The notes beneath the pieces were generated by a model that was given only the letters and a program-made list of their open reading frames with translations, had not been told where the DNA came from and ran no database searches. Made by a program: the position numbers and the translations under genes. 64,000 nt of DNA. It comes from G963676095 sp963676095 (GTDB lineage: Bacteria; Bacteroidota; Bacteroidia; Bacteroidales; Prolixibacteraceae). Shown piece after piece: positions 51,949 through 60,631 of the stretch (positions within the stretch are counted from its first letter, which is position 1; every line of letters starts with the position of its first letter). The stretch is from NCBI GenBank assembly GCA_963676095.1, contig OY781040.1, positions 1,736,001 to 1,800,000 on the forward strand. The letters run 5' to 3'.

Positions 51949-53422
51949 CAGCAAAATAATAAAACACCCGATCATGTTTGTGGGCACGGGTTCCGATGTG
52001 GGAAAAAGTGTGCTTGCCGCAGCCTTTTGCCGTATTTTCCTGGAGGATGGCTTTCACCCGGCCCCGTTTAAGTCGCAAAATATGTCACTGAACAGTTTTG
52101 TCACTTCCAATGGCGGCGAAATAGGGAGGGCCCAGGCCGTGCAGGCCGAGGCCTGCGGCATCGATTGTCATACAGACATGAACCCGGTATTGCTGAAACC
52201 CAGCTCTGACAAGGCTTCACAGGTAATCTTAAATGGAAAGGTCTTTGGCAACTATCCGGCAGGAAGTTATTTCAGGGGTGAAATAAAAAAACAGCTCTTT
52301 GAAGAAGCGATGAAGGCTTTTCATCGTTTGTCGGAAAAATACAATCCGGTGGTACTCGAAGGTGCAGGAAGCATTGCCGAATTGAACCTGAAGGACAACG
52401 ACATTGCAAACATGCGGGTAGCCATGGCCACAGGTTCCCGGACGGTCCTTGTAGCAGACATCGAGCGGGGTGGCGTTTTTGCCAGTGTTTACGGTTCCGT
52501 CAGGTTACTTCCTCCAACGGAACGCCGCCTTATCAAAGGGATTATCATCAACAAATTTCGCGGAGACATCCGCCTGTTCGATGAAGGGAAAAAAATCATC
52601 GAAAAAATTACAGGCGTGCCGGTACTGGGCGTTGTCCCGGCGTTCAGTCACATTCAGATTGAAGAGGAAGATTCGGTTTCGCTCGAACGAAAAGCCACCT
52701 TTGCCAACGACAATAAAATTAATGTAGCGGTAGTCTTGCTGAAAAGGCTCTCCAACTTTACCGATTTTAACCGTCTGGAGCACGACGAACGCGTTCATCT
52801 GTACTACACAAATAACCGGACAGAATTGAGAAAGGCCGACATTATCATCCTTCCCGGCTCAAAAAATACCATTGCCGATTTAATCGGACTCAGACAGAAT
52901 GGGGTTGCGACAGAAATTTTCCAATTGGCGCGTTCGGGAAAAACGGTTATCGGCATTTGCGGGGGCTACCAGATGATGGGTAAACGCATTGAAGACCCGC
53001 ACGGAGTGGAAGGCGATGTTGAGGCAGTTCCCGGCCTGAATATCCTCCCGGTAACGACTATCCTCGAGAAAGAAAAACAAACGGTGCGCAGCTCTTTTTA
53101 TTTCAAAAACTACGGTGAAACCTGTTCCGGCTACGAAATTCATATGGGAAAAACCTGTTTCGACCCGGAAGCCGGCTCCCTGAACCGCCTTGCCGGAGGA
53201 AAAACAGAAGGGTGCCTCCTGAACGGAAACATATGGGGCAGCTACATGCATGGCATCCTGGACAATCCTGTGGTTATCGAAGATATTTTATCGCCATTTG
53301 TAAAGGAAAAACATTCCACAGAAGACTATACTGAATTTAAACAAAGACAATATCGTTTACTGGCAGCTCATGTCCGCGAGAACGTGGATATGGAAGCCAT
53401 CTATAAAATACTGGAAGAATGA
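51941..53422 (+). CDS. cbiP: Cobyric acid synthase
   Basis: The 493-residue product has the N-terminal ATP/dethiobiotin-synthetase-like domain (FVGTGSDVGKSVLAAAFCRI, PFKSQNMSLNSFVTSNGGEIGRAQ, LEGAGSIAEL). The C-terminal glutaminase domain follows (nucleophile Cys in VIGICGGYQMMG, His in GSYMHGILDN). It amidates four side chains (b, d, e, g) of adenosylcobyrinate diamide using glutamine and ATP. Its length matches CobQ/CbiP. The stop overlaps the cobD start as ATGA. Confidence 0.96.
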   Translation: MNNSKIIKHPIMFVGTGSDVGKSVLAAAFCRIFLEDGFHPAPFKSQNMSLNSFVTSNGGEIGRAQAVQAEACGIDCHTDMNPVLLKPSSDKASQVILNGKVFGNYPAGSYFRGEIKKQLFEEAMKAFHRLSEKYNPVVLEGAGSIAELNLKDNDIANMRVAMATGSRTVLVADIERGGVFASVYGSVRLLPPTERRLIKGIIINKFRGDIRLFDEGKKIIEKITGVPVLGVVPAFSHIQIEEEDSVSLERKATFANDNKINVAVVLLKRLSNFTDFNRLEHDERVHLYYTNNRTELRKADIIILPGSKNTIADLIGLRQNGVATEIFQLARSGKTVIGICGGYQMMGKRIEDPHGVEGDVEAVPGLNILPVTTILEKEKQTVRSSFYFKNYGETCSGYEIHMGKTCFDPEAGSLNRLAGGKTEGCLLNGNIWGSYMHGILDNPVVIEDILSPFVKEKHSTEDYTEFKQRQYRLLAAHVRENVDMEAIYKILEE

Positions 53423-54438
53423 TTTACGGTCACGGAGATGATTATTTCAATTTTAACGGCATCCGGGCGAATTTCAGTTCGAACGTGAACCCATCCGGGA
53501 TAAACAGCGGGTTACAGGCATACATGAAGGCGTGCATTGAAAAACTGAACGTTTATCCGGAACCGCTGGCCGAAACACTTGCTGCCCTCATCGAACAGCG
53601 AAAAGGATTACCAGAGGGGAGCGTGCTTGTGACCAACGGGGCAGTCGAGGCTTTTTACCTGCTGGCCTCCGTCAGTGAAAAAAAGAAATCGCTCATCTAC
53701 ACGCCTTCTTTCTCAGAATATGAAGACGCCTGCAAAATGTATGGTCATTCTATCGTATTTCGCGGCAACGACTCCTTTCCGGAAGAACTAAAAACGGACT
53801 TCGACAGCATCTGGATTTGTAACCCGAACAACCCGGACGGAAAAATCTTTGATAGCCGGACCATAGAAAAGCAGGCATCCGGGAATCCGGGGACCCTGTT
53901 TGTCGTGGATGAAGCTTATGCCGAATTTACGGACAAAGTAATCTCTCTTGAAAAAGCAGCACCTTTTTTGCCTAACATGGTCATTGTCCGATCGCTGACC
54001 AAACGTTTTTCCATTCCGGGACTCCGGCTGGGCTACCTGGTTTGTTCTCCCCCGGGAATAAAAAAGCTGCAAAAAAAACTGATGCCGTGGCGCATCAATA
54101 CCCTGGCACTGGAGGCCGGGAAATATTGTTTCTCAGATCACTATTCCGACAACTTTAATCTCCGGGGACTGCTGGACGAATCCAGGCGTCTTCAGACAGC
54201 AATCAATAAGATTGAAGGCTTTTCTGCCTGCCCTTCCCAAACTTCCTTTTTCCTGGTAAAAGGCCCGGTCAAAGCTTCGGTGCTGAAGAGGGAACTGGCA
54301 GAGAAATCCGGAATTTTAATACGGGACGCCTCCAACTTCAGGGGATTGTCAAAAAATCATTTCCGCATATCCACACAGTTAACGGAGGAAAATAATCGTT
54401 TAACAGAGGCACTGATGACATGGACATGGAACCATTGA
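53419..54438 (+). CDS. cobD: L-threonine-O-3-phosphate decarboxylase (CobD-like aminotransferase fold)
   Basis: The 339-residue product is a class I/II PLP enzyme with VTNGAVEAFYLLA, WICNPNNPDG (134-140), VVDEAYAEF (162-170) and the PLP lysine K195 in VRSLTKRFSIPGLRLGYL. HisC and CobD share this fold. The position between cbiP and cbiB and the start with an N-terminal HGDD make CobD, which supplies aminopropanol phosphate for the nucleotide loop, the best call. It overlaps cbiB by 19 bases. Confidence 0.9.
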   Translation: MIYGHGDDYFNFNGIRANFSSNVNPSGINSGLQAYMKACIEKLNVYPEPLAETLAALIEQRKGLPEGSVLVTNGAVEAFYLLASVSEKKKSLIYTPSFSEYEDACKMYGHSIVFRGNDSFPEELKTDFDSIWICNPNNPDGKIFDSRTIEKQASGNPGTLFVVDEAYAEFTDKVISLEKAAPFLPNMVIVRSLTKRFSIPGLRLGYLVCSPPGIKKLQKKLMPWRINTLALEAGKYCFSDHYSDNFNLRGLLDESRRLQTAINKIEGFSACPSQTSFFLVKGPVKASVLKRELAEKSGILIRDASNFRGLSKNHFRISTQLTEENNRLTEALMTWTWNH

Positions 54439-55367
54439 AATATCAAATCATTGCTTTGTGGGCAGGTTTTCTGCTCGACAAGCTACTGGGAGACCCTGCT
54501 TGGTTGCCCCATCCTGTTGTGGCCTTCGGAAAAGCAATTGCCTTCTTTGAACGGAAGCTGAACAACGGGAAACACCGGATTCTTAAAGGCGCGGCAATAG
54601 CCCTTTTGCTGGTTACAGCAACGCTCGCCCTCTTTTTCATTTTGATTGATTTCTCTTTCCGTGTCTCTCCTGTACTGGGAGTTATTCTCGAAGCCATTTT
54701 CGTGTTTTTCGGTTTGGCAGGGACAACACTTGTAAAAGAAGGCAAAGCGGTTTTTCAGGAGTTGGAAAAAGGACTGGATGAAGGCCGTAAACAGGTAGGC
54801 CGTATTGTTGGCCGGGATACCCAAACGCTTGACAAAAATGAAATACAGGCGGCAACGCTCGAAACGCTGGCGGAGAACCTCAGCGACGGTGTCATTGCCC
54901 CGCTGTTTTGGTTTGCGGTGGCTGGCATTCCCGGCATGATGGCCTACAAAATGGTAAACACGCTCGACTCCATGATTGGATACAAAAACGAAAGGTACCT
55001 CTATTTCGGACGTTTTGCCGCCCGGCTCGATGATGCGGCCAATTTTATCCCCGCACGGATTACCGCTTTTTTAATAGCAATGTGCAGTGGCAGTTCCCGG
55101 GCTTTCCGCTTTATTTTTAAATACGGGAGGGCCCATAGCAGTCCCAATGCCGGTTATCCGGAAGCCGCACTGGCAGGTGCATTGGACGTTACTTTCGGCG
55201 GAGCCCATCTGTATTTCGGGGAATGGGTCCCCAAGCCCGTTATCGGTAAGACGAAACGTGATTTTAATAAAAACGATTTAATCAACGCGGTAAAAATTGT
55301 CAGGCGAACAGAGTCCGTATTTGTGCTTTTGCTCACCCTGGCATTTGCCGTTCTAACCTATTTTTAA
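54420..55367 (+). CDS. cbiB: Adenosylcobinamide-phosphate synthase
   Basis: The 315-residue product is the CbiB membrane enzyme: GFLLDKLLGDPAWLPHPVVAFGKAI at the N-terminus, ATLETLAENLSDGVIAPLFWF and YKMVNTLDSMIGYKNERYLYFG, with several helices and SPNAGYPEAALAGALDVTFGG. It attaches aminopropanol (phosphate) to cobyric acid. Either of two ATGs six bases apart could start it. It overlaps cobD. Confidence 0.95.
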   Translation: MDMEPLKYQIIALWAGFLLDKLLGDPAWLPHPVVAFGKAIAFFERKLNNGKHRILKGAAIALLLVTATLALFFILIDFSFRVSPVLGVILEAIFVFFGLAGTTLVKEGKAVFQELEKGLDEGRKQVGRIVGRDTQTLDKNEIQAATLETLAENLSDGVIAPLFWFAVAGIPGMMAYKMVNTLDSMIGYKNERYLYFGRFAARLDDAANFIPARITAFLIAMCSGSSRAFRFIFKYGRAHSSPNAGYPEAALAGALDVTFGGAHLYFGEWVPKPVIGKTKRDFNKNDLINAVKIVRRTESVFVLLLTLAFAVLTYF

Positions 55368-55372
55368 GTTTT

Positions 55373-56425
55373 ATGAAAGCATTGAAAAACCTGGGTATTG
55401 TCCCTGTAAAAAACGAAGAACTGGAAAAGGCATTGCAATTCAACATCGACCAAAAAACAAAACCCGTAGGCTCGCTGGGGCAACTGGAAGAACTGGCCCT
55501 GCAAATCGGGTTGATCCAGAAAACCACAAGACCGGCCCTAAACAAACCGGTTATGCTGACAATTGCCTCCGATCATGAAATTGCAAAGGAAAAGGTAAGC
55601 CCGGTCCCCACAGAAATCACCTGGCAGCAAGTTCTTAACTTCATTAACGGCGGCGGAGGGATCGGCCTCTTCTCCCGGCTGTACGGTTTCGACCTGTATG
55701 TGGTTGATGCCGGCGTGAATTATGATTTTGAACCTCATCCCAGATTAATCGACAAGAAAATCAGAAAAGGAACGCGCAACTTTTTGAACGGACCGGCCAT
55801 GACAATGGAAGAATGTGACCAGGCCCTGCAAAATGGCCGTGATGTTGTGGCTTCTTTCGCCGAAAAAGGGACAAATGTGGTGGGCTTTGGCGAGATGGGA
55901 ATTGCCAACTCGTCGCCGGCGACAGCATTGTTATCGGTATATGCCGGGATTCCTGTCGAAACCTGTACCGGCCCGGGATGCGGCCTGTTACCTGAAGGGG
56001 TCAGCCACAAGGCAAAGGTCTTAAAACAGGCTATTGAAAAGCGGGGTATCGCCGCCACACCCGAGGAAAATCTGGCCCGTTTCGGGGGACTTGAGATTGC
56101 CACCATAGCCGGAGGAATGCTGGAAGCCGCCAGCCGGCGCATGCTGGTACTGGTGGATGGTTTTATTACCACTTCTGCTTTTATGGCTGCATACGCCATC
56201 TGCCCGACAGTGAAAGACTATGCCGTCTTCTCGCATTGTTCCCACGAGCCGGGACATATCAAAATGCTCGATTTTGTCGGGGCAAAACCTGTCCTTGATT
56301 TACAACTCCGGCTGGGTGAGGGTACAGGGGTTGCACTGGTTTTTCCGATTATCCAGGCCAGCATTGCCATGCTCAACGAAATGACTTCATTCACCGAGGC
56401 AAAGGTCTATAACGTAACAAAATAG
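55373..56425 (+). CDS. cobT: Nicotinate-nucleotide--dimethylbenzimidazole phosphoribosyltransferase
   Basis: The 350-residue product has CobT length and motifs: TKPVGSLGQLEELALQIGLIQ, LTIASDHEIAKEKVSPVP, GFGEMGIANSSPATALLSVY, CTGPGCGL and the catalytic Glu at about 316 in LRLGEGTGVALVFPI. It activates the lower ligand base (DMB or another base) as the alpha-ribazole phosphate. It starts 6 bases after cbiB. CobU, CobS and CobC partners are not in the window. Confidence 0.96.
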   Translation: MKALKNLGIVPVKNEELEKALQFNIDQKTKPVGSLGQLEELALQIGLIQKTTRPALNKPVMLTIASDHEIAKEKVSPVPTEITWQQVLNFINGGGGIGLFSRLYGFDLYVVDAGVNYDFEPHPRLIDKKIRKGTRNFLNGPAMTMEECDQALQNGRDVVASFAEKGTNVVGFGEMGIANSSPATALLSVYAGIPVETCTGPGCGLLPEGVSHKAKVLKQAIEKRGIAATPEENLARFGGLEIATIAGGMLEAASRRMLVLVDGFITTSAFMAAYAICPTVKDYAVFSHCSHEPGHIKMLDFVGAKPVLDLQLRLGEGTGVALVFPIIQASIAMLNEMTSFTEAKVYNVTK

Positions 56426-56428
56426 GGG

Positions 56429-57013
56429 ATGGTCCGAATTACAACAAAAACAGGAGACAAAGGGGAAACCTCGCTCTTCGGGGGAAGCCGGGTGACTAAA
56501 AATCACATCCGGATCCGTTGCAACGGGCTAGTCGACGAGGCAAACGTCCGTATCGGGATGTTACTGACCGAACTGCCGGAGGAACATCCCTGGAAAGCAC
56601 GACTCTCCGGTATCCAGCGTGACTTAATGTTAATGATGTCGCACCTGGCAACTCCCCCTAATGCCTTAAAACAAAATAAAAAACCCCATGCAGAAAAAGG
56701 CCTGGCAGCTTGTGAAAGCTGGATTGAAGAGCTGAACGATTTTCTTCGTGACGAAAAGCTGGCATTTGTCTTACCCGGTGGAAATAAAATCTCTTCGCTG
56801 TGCCATTTTGTGCGAACCGGGATCCGCACGGCTGAAAGGGAACTGGTAGAGCTCAGCCGGAAAGAAACAGTTCCGGATTACCTGCTTCAGTATTTTAACC
56901 GGATGAGCGATTTGTTTTACCTGCTGGCCATTGCCGAAATGAAACAAAGCCATGTAAAAACAGAAAAGTTCATGCTGTTCCCTTCCCAAAAAACAACTGA
57001 TGGACAGAAATAA
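56429..57013 (+). CDS. ATP:cob(I)alamin adenosyltransferase, PduO type
   Basis: The 194-residue product has the PduO/MMAB N-terminal motif RITTKTGDKGETSLFGGSRV and the C-terminal VRTGIRTAERELVEL, equivalent to RTxCRRAER. The usual YGTVDELNS segment is altered to CNGLVDEANVRIG and the second Cys of the Arg motif is missing. It adds the 5'-deoxyadenosyl group to cob(I)yrinate or cobalamin. It sits between cobT and cbiA and overlaps cbiA by 14 bases. Confidence 0.9.
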   Translation: MVRITTKTGDKGETSLFGGSRVTKNHIRIRCNGLVDEANVRIGMLLTELPEEHPWKARLSGIQRDLMLMMSHLATPPNALKQNKKPHAEKGLAACESWIEELNDFLRDEKLAFVLPGGNKISSLCHFVRTGIRTAERELVELSRKETVPDYLLQYFNRMSDLFYLLAIAEMKQSHVKTEKFMLFPSQKTTDGQK

Positions 57014-58325
57014 CAGATCGGCGTTTTTGATTGCGGCCCCTAAAAGCAACTCGGGAAAGACCTTGGTTTCGCTGGCCCTGATGCAGGCTTTGGTAAAACG
57101 GGGAATCACAGTGCAACCATTCAAATGCGGGCCCGATTATATCGATCCGATGTACCATGCGCAAATTTCAGGGCGGGCCTCCTACAACCTCGATTCGTGG
57201 ATGGCCTCCGGGGAACATGTCCGTTCTGTATTTTGCAGGAATTTGCCTAATACGGGCGTGGCAGTGGTTGAAGGTGTTATGGGCCTGTTTGACGGGGCAC
57301 AAAAAGACAACGGCAGTTCGGCTGAAATTGCCCGCTTGCTGGGCATCCCGGTAATCATGGTCGTCGATGCGGCAAGTATGGCCTATTCGGCAGCCCCGCT
57401 ATTATCCGGCTTCAAAAATTTCGATAAAAGGGTACTGGTAACAGGGGTAATATTTAATAAAGTGAGCGGAGAATCGCATTACCGTTTTCTGAAAGAAGCA
57501 GCCGAAGATGCCGGAGTAGAGCCGCTGGGCTACCTGCCCGCAGATGAACGGCTGTCCATCAAATCGCGCCATCTCGGGCTCCACCTTCCGGAAGAGAACA
57601 ATAAAAAGATGTTCGAAACAGCTACAGAATTTATTGAAAAATACGTTCTTATCGACCGGCTGCTCGAGCTAACCGCATGGAAAAAAAGTTGGGCCCCGGA
57701 ACATCCTGTTCTTCCGGAAAGACAGATAACCATTGCTTTGGCCAGTGACGAAGCGTTTAATTTCACCTATGCAGCCAACCTCGACGCATTCAGACAGATG
57801 GGGACTGTGGTCCGTTTCAGCCCGCTCCGGGACAAAAAATTACCGGAAGCTGATTTGGTCTGGCTTCCGGGTGGCTATCCGGAGCTTTTTTCCCGCCAGC
57901 TTGCCGAAAATACAGCCATGCGCCAGGCTGTAAAAAATTTTGTGGAGCAGGGCAAAACAGTGATTGCAGAATGTGGCGGCATGATGTACCTCGGAAAAAC
58001 AATCATCGGCGAAAACGGCGAAAGCGAAAAGATGTGCGGCATTTTCAACATGGACACGACCTTTCAGAATAAAAAACTCCACCTGGGATACCGTCAGATC
58101 GAATTTGAAGGTTTTATGCTGAAAGGGCACGAATTCCACTATTCCGGTTTAATTCATCAGGGAGCGGCTCCCCGCTTCGACATAAAAAATGCACGGGGAA
58201 TAACGGTCGATATGCCGGTGCTACGATATAAAAACTGTTGGGCCTCGTATATGCACCTTTACCTTGGGGAAGATGGCAGGATGGAACAATTTCTAAATTT
58301 TATGATGAAGAAAACAAATGAATAA
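57000..58325 (+). CDS. cbiA: Cobyrinic acid a,c-diamide synthase
   Basis: The 441-residue product has an N-terminal P-loop (LIAAPKSNSGKTLVSLALMQAL), PFKCGPDYIDPMYHAQISGRAS, and VVEGVMGLFDGAQKDNGSSAEIAR. The C-terminal glutaminase-like domain carries a Cys in VIAECGGMMYLGK. The enzyme amidates the a and c acetates of cobyrinate. Length and motifs fit CbiA/CobB. The start overlaps the adenosyltransferase gene by 14 bases and the end overlaps cbiL by 8. Confidence 0.96.
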   Translation: MDRNNRSAFLIAAPKSNSGKTLVSLALMQALVKRGITVQPFKCGPDYIDPMYHAQISGRASYNLDSWMASGEHVRSVFCRNLPNTGVAVVEGVMGLFDGAQKDNGSSAEIARLLGIPVIMVVDAASMAYSAAPLLSGFKNFDKRVLVTGVIFNKVSGESHYRFLKEAAEDAGVEPLGYLPADERLSIKSRHLGLHLPEENNKKMFETATEFIEKYVLIDRLLELTAWKKSWAPEHPVLPERQITIALASDEAFNFTYAANLDAFRQMGTVVRFSPLRDKKLPEADLVWLPGGYPELFSRQLAENTAMRQAVKNFVEQGKTVIAECGGMMYLGKTIIGENGESEKMCGIFNMDTTFQNKKLHLGYRQIEFEGFMLKGHEFHYSGLIHQGAAPRFDIKNARGITVDMPVLRYKNCWASYMHLYLGEDGRMEQFLNFMMKKTNE

Positions 58326-59043
58326 AGGAAAAATTACCGGCGTAGGATTGGGTCCCGGCGATCCGGAACTGATTACCATAAAAGGCTACAGGACCTTACA
58401 AAATGCGGATATTATTTTTTATCCGGTTACGTCAGTCGAAGAAGGGCAGGAACATTCTTTTTCTGTCGTGATCCTTGAGAAACTCGGTATCAGTAAACCC
58501 TGCCAGCCCCTTTTATTTCCGATGAAGGGAACTCAAAATGAAAGATATTACAGGGAGGCTTTTGGCACCATCAGGGCAGCCTGTGAAGACGGGAAAAATG
58601 TGGTGCTGGTCAGCGAAGGCGATTTGCTTTTTTACAGCACGTTCGGATACATTTTCAAACTGGCCCGGGAAGAAGCTGTTCCCTGTCGGCTTATTCCAGG
58701 GATCCCGGCTTTCATTGCTGCGGGAACGTTGGGCACCCGTCCGCTGGCCGAAAAGGACCAGGGACTTGAAGTGATTGCCAGGCCAAAAGATTTCGGGGCT
58801 GTAGCCGAAGCGCTGGAGAGGCAGGCAACCGTCGTTATCATGAAGATAAGCGTGCTTAAGGATTGGTATTCTTTCTTAAAAGATTGCGGCCACCCGTTTC
58901 TTTACGCCGAACGCGTCGGCACCGGGAACGAGTTTTATACAACAAATGCCGACGACCTGGAATTCAGACGTATTCCTTATTTCTCACTGCTTATTATTTA
59001 TCCACATGAAAATATATTGTATCGGGATAGGTCCCGGAAATGA
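58318..59043 (+). CDS. cbiL: (Cobalt-)precorrin-2 C20-methyltransferase
   Basis: The 241-residue product is a canonical tetrapyrrole methylase with GVGLGPGDPELITIKGYRTL, ADIIFYPV, VVLVSEGDLLFYSTFGYIF and RLIPGIPAFIAAGTLG. It methylates C20 of cobalt-precorrin-2 with SAM. Its length matches CbiL/CobI. It overlaps the next gene by 38 bases, the longest overlap in the locus. Confidence 0.94.
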   Translation: MNKGKITGVGLGPGDPELITIKGYRTLQNADIIFYPVTSVEEGQEHSFSVVILEKLGISKPCQPLLFPMKGTQNERYYREAFGTIRAACEDGKNVVLVSEGDLLFYSTFGYIFKLAREEAVPCRLIPGIPAFIAAGTLGTRPLAEKDQGLEVIARPKDFGAVAEALERQATVVIMKISVLKDWYSFLKDCGHPFLYAERVGTGNEFYTTNADDLEFRRIPYFSLLIIYPHENILYRDRSRK

Positions 59044-60409
59044 AAAATACCTGACGCCGGAAGCAACACAGGCAATTAAAAATGCCGACGTTTTGGTGGG
59101 TTACAACTATTACATGAGCTATGTCGCTCATCTGGCAGAAGGGAAAGAATGTATCAGCACGGGCATGAAAAAAGAACAGGAACGGGCGGAAGCTGCTTTT
59201 TCCGAAGCACAAAAAGGAAAGACAGTAGCCGTAATCAGTAGCGGCGATGCAGGTGTTTACGGTATGGCCCCGCTATTGTGGGAATTGAAAAAGGAAACTG
59301 GTTCAGAGATAGAGATAGACGTAATTCCCGGCATCAGTGCCATGTTTGCTGCCGCAGCAAAACTGGGGGCTCCGCTGGGCCACGATTTTTGCTCGGTCTC
59401 CTTGTCTGACTTGCTTACGCCCTGGGAAAAAATTGAAAAAAGGATAAAAGCAGCCGCCGAAGCAGATTTTGTAACAGCCGTTTATAACCCGGTCAGCCAT
59501 GGCCGTTTTTGGCAGTTAATGCGGCTTAAGGAACTTTTTCTGGAAACCCGCTCCCCCGATACTCCGGTGGGAATTGCCCGGCAAATCGGACGGGAAGAAG
59601 AAGAAATAAAAGTTGTCAGCCTTCGGGAGCTCGACACTTCCATGGCCGACATGTTCACGGTCATTATCATCGGGAACAGCCAGACCCGGCATTTCGGAAA
59701 CCACATGATCACCCCGCGGGGCTATCTGGAAAAAGAACCTGGGAAATCAACGGATGACAACATTGGCCGGCAAATTATGAACCAGAGTTTCCGGACAATC
59801 CTGAAAGAAATGGACTTCGGCGGGAAGCCGTTAGACTATCGTTGGGTAGCCCTGCACTGCATCCATACCTCTGCCGATTTCAGTTTTGGCGAATTAATTG
59901 AATTGGTAAACAACGTGGTTCCTGTGCTTCACGAAAAATTCCATTCGAAAAATCCCCCGGTTATTATAACAGATGTCTCGATGGTCACCCGGGGCATTCG
60001 GAATACGCTGGCGAAAAAGCTGGGGCTGGAAATCAAATGTTATCTTGAGGACGAACGGGCAAAAATACTTGCCGGAGAAAAAGGAATCACAAGAACGCAG
60101 GCCGGGATCCGGTTGGCTGTCAGCGAACATCCGGAGGGTGTTTTTGCCTTTGGAAACGCACCCACCGCGCTGATGGAACTGGTAAAGCTGGTCCGGGAAG
60201 GGAAAGCGTTTCCTGCCGGAGTAATCGCTGCCCCGGTAGGTTTTGTAAACGTACAGGAAAGCAAGTGGCAACTGAAATACGGCTGTCCCCGAATTCCGGC
60301 AGTATTTGTGAACGGACGCCGCGGAGGGAGCAACATCGCCGCAACCATCCTGAACGCTATCCTGAGCTGGGACGAGGCGGCCAATATGCATCCTGGGGAA
60401 GGAATCTGA
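59006..60409 (+). CDS. cbiHC: Fusion of CbiH (C17-methyltransferase) and CbiC (precorrin-8X methylmutase)
   Basis: Starting at the ATG at 59006 the product has 467 residues. The first 245 or so form a tetrapyrrole methylase (YCIGIGPGNEKYLTPEATQAI, AVISSGDAGVYGMAPLL, DVIPGISAMFAAAAKLGAPLG, TAVYNPVSHGRFWQL). Residues from about 265 are CbiC/CobH, with WVALHCIHTSADFSFGEL, IITDVSMVTRGIRNTLA and FAFGNAPTALMELVKLVREG. The first part contracts the ring and methylates C17; the second moves the C11 methyl to C12. A fusion in this order fits sequential chemistry only loosely, since the steps are not adjacent. Confidence 0.93.
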   Translation: MKIYCIGIGPGNEKYLTPEATQAIKNADVLVGYNYYMSYVAHLAEGKECISTGMKKEQERAEAAFSEAQKGKTVAVISSGDAGVYGMAPLLWELKKETGSEIEIDVIPGISAMFAAAAKLGAPLGHDFCSVSLSDLLTPWEKIEKRIKAAAEADFVTAVYNPVSHGRFWQLMRLKELFLETRSPDTPVGIARQIGREEEEIKVVSLRELDTSMADMFTVIIIGNSQTRHFGNHMITPRGYLEKEPGKSTDDNIGRQIMNQSFRTILKEMDFGGKPLDYRWVALHCIHTSADFSFGELIELVNNVVPVLHEKFHSKNPPVIITDVSMVTRGIRNTLAKKLGLEIKCYLEDERAKILAGEKGITRTQAGIRLAVSEHPEGVFAFGNAPTALMELVKLVREGKAFPAGVIAAPVGFVNVQESKWQLKYGCPRIPAVFVNGRRGGSNIAATILNAILSWDEAANMHPGEGI

Positions 60410-60453
60410 AAAAAGATCTCACGCTGACAGACTCAGAAAAAATCTTCAGCGGG

Positions 60454-60482
60454 AATCTGCGCAACAATCTGCACTAATCTGC
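60454..60482 (+). repeat. Short AATCTGC repeats in the cbiHC-cbiET spacer
   Basis: AATCTGC occurs at 60454-60460, 60466-60472 and 60476-60482 within sequence of the kind GGGAATCTGCGCAACAATCT. The 222-base spacer also contains a possible 39-codon frame. Confidence 0.65.
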
Positions 60483-60494
60483 GAGAACAATAAA

Positions 60495-60614
60495 ATGAAA
60501 CGAGCCATTAAAGCTGTCGCTTTCATCCAGGTGAATGATTATTTGGACGAGTTCCATACCGTTTGTAAGCGTCTTAATGTGATGAGGCGAGATACGCAGA
60601 TTGCAATTCGTTAA
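60495..60614 (+). CDS. Possible small ORF or gene remnant (39 codons)
   Basis: An ATG at 60495 opens a 39-residue frame (MKRAIKAVAFIQVNDYLDEF and on) ending TAA at 60612-60614, directly upstream of cbiET. It is basic and helical-looking but I recognise no family. It may be a small coupled peptide or a decayed fragment brought in with the adjacent repeats. It may also be chance. Confidence 0.25.
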   Translation: MKRAIKAVAFIQVNDYLDEFHTVCKRLNVMRRDTQIAIR

Positions 60615-60631
60615 ATTGAAAAAATAAACGT

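Noticed and set aside
53419..54438. Histidinol-phosphate aminotransferase (HisC)
   Set aside because: The fold is the same, but the position between cbiP and cbiB and the absence of his genes favour CobD.
59006..60409. Aerobic (CobJ/CobH) assignment
   Set aside because: CbiK and CbiG are present and no CobG or CobNST genes are seen, which points to the anaerobic route.
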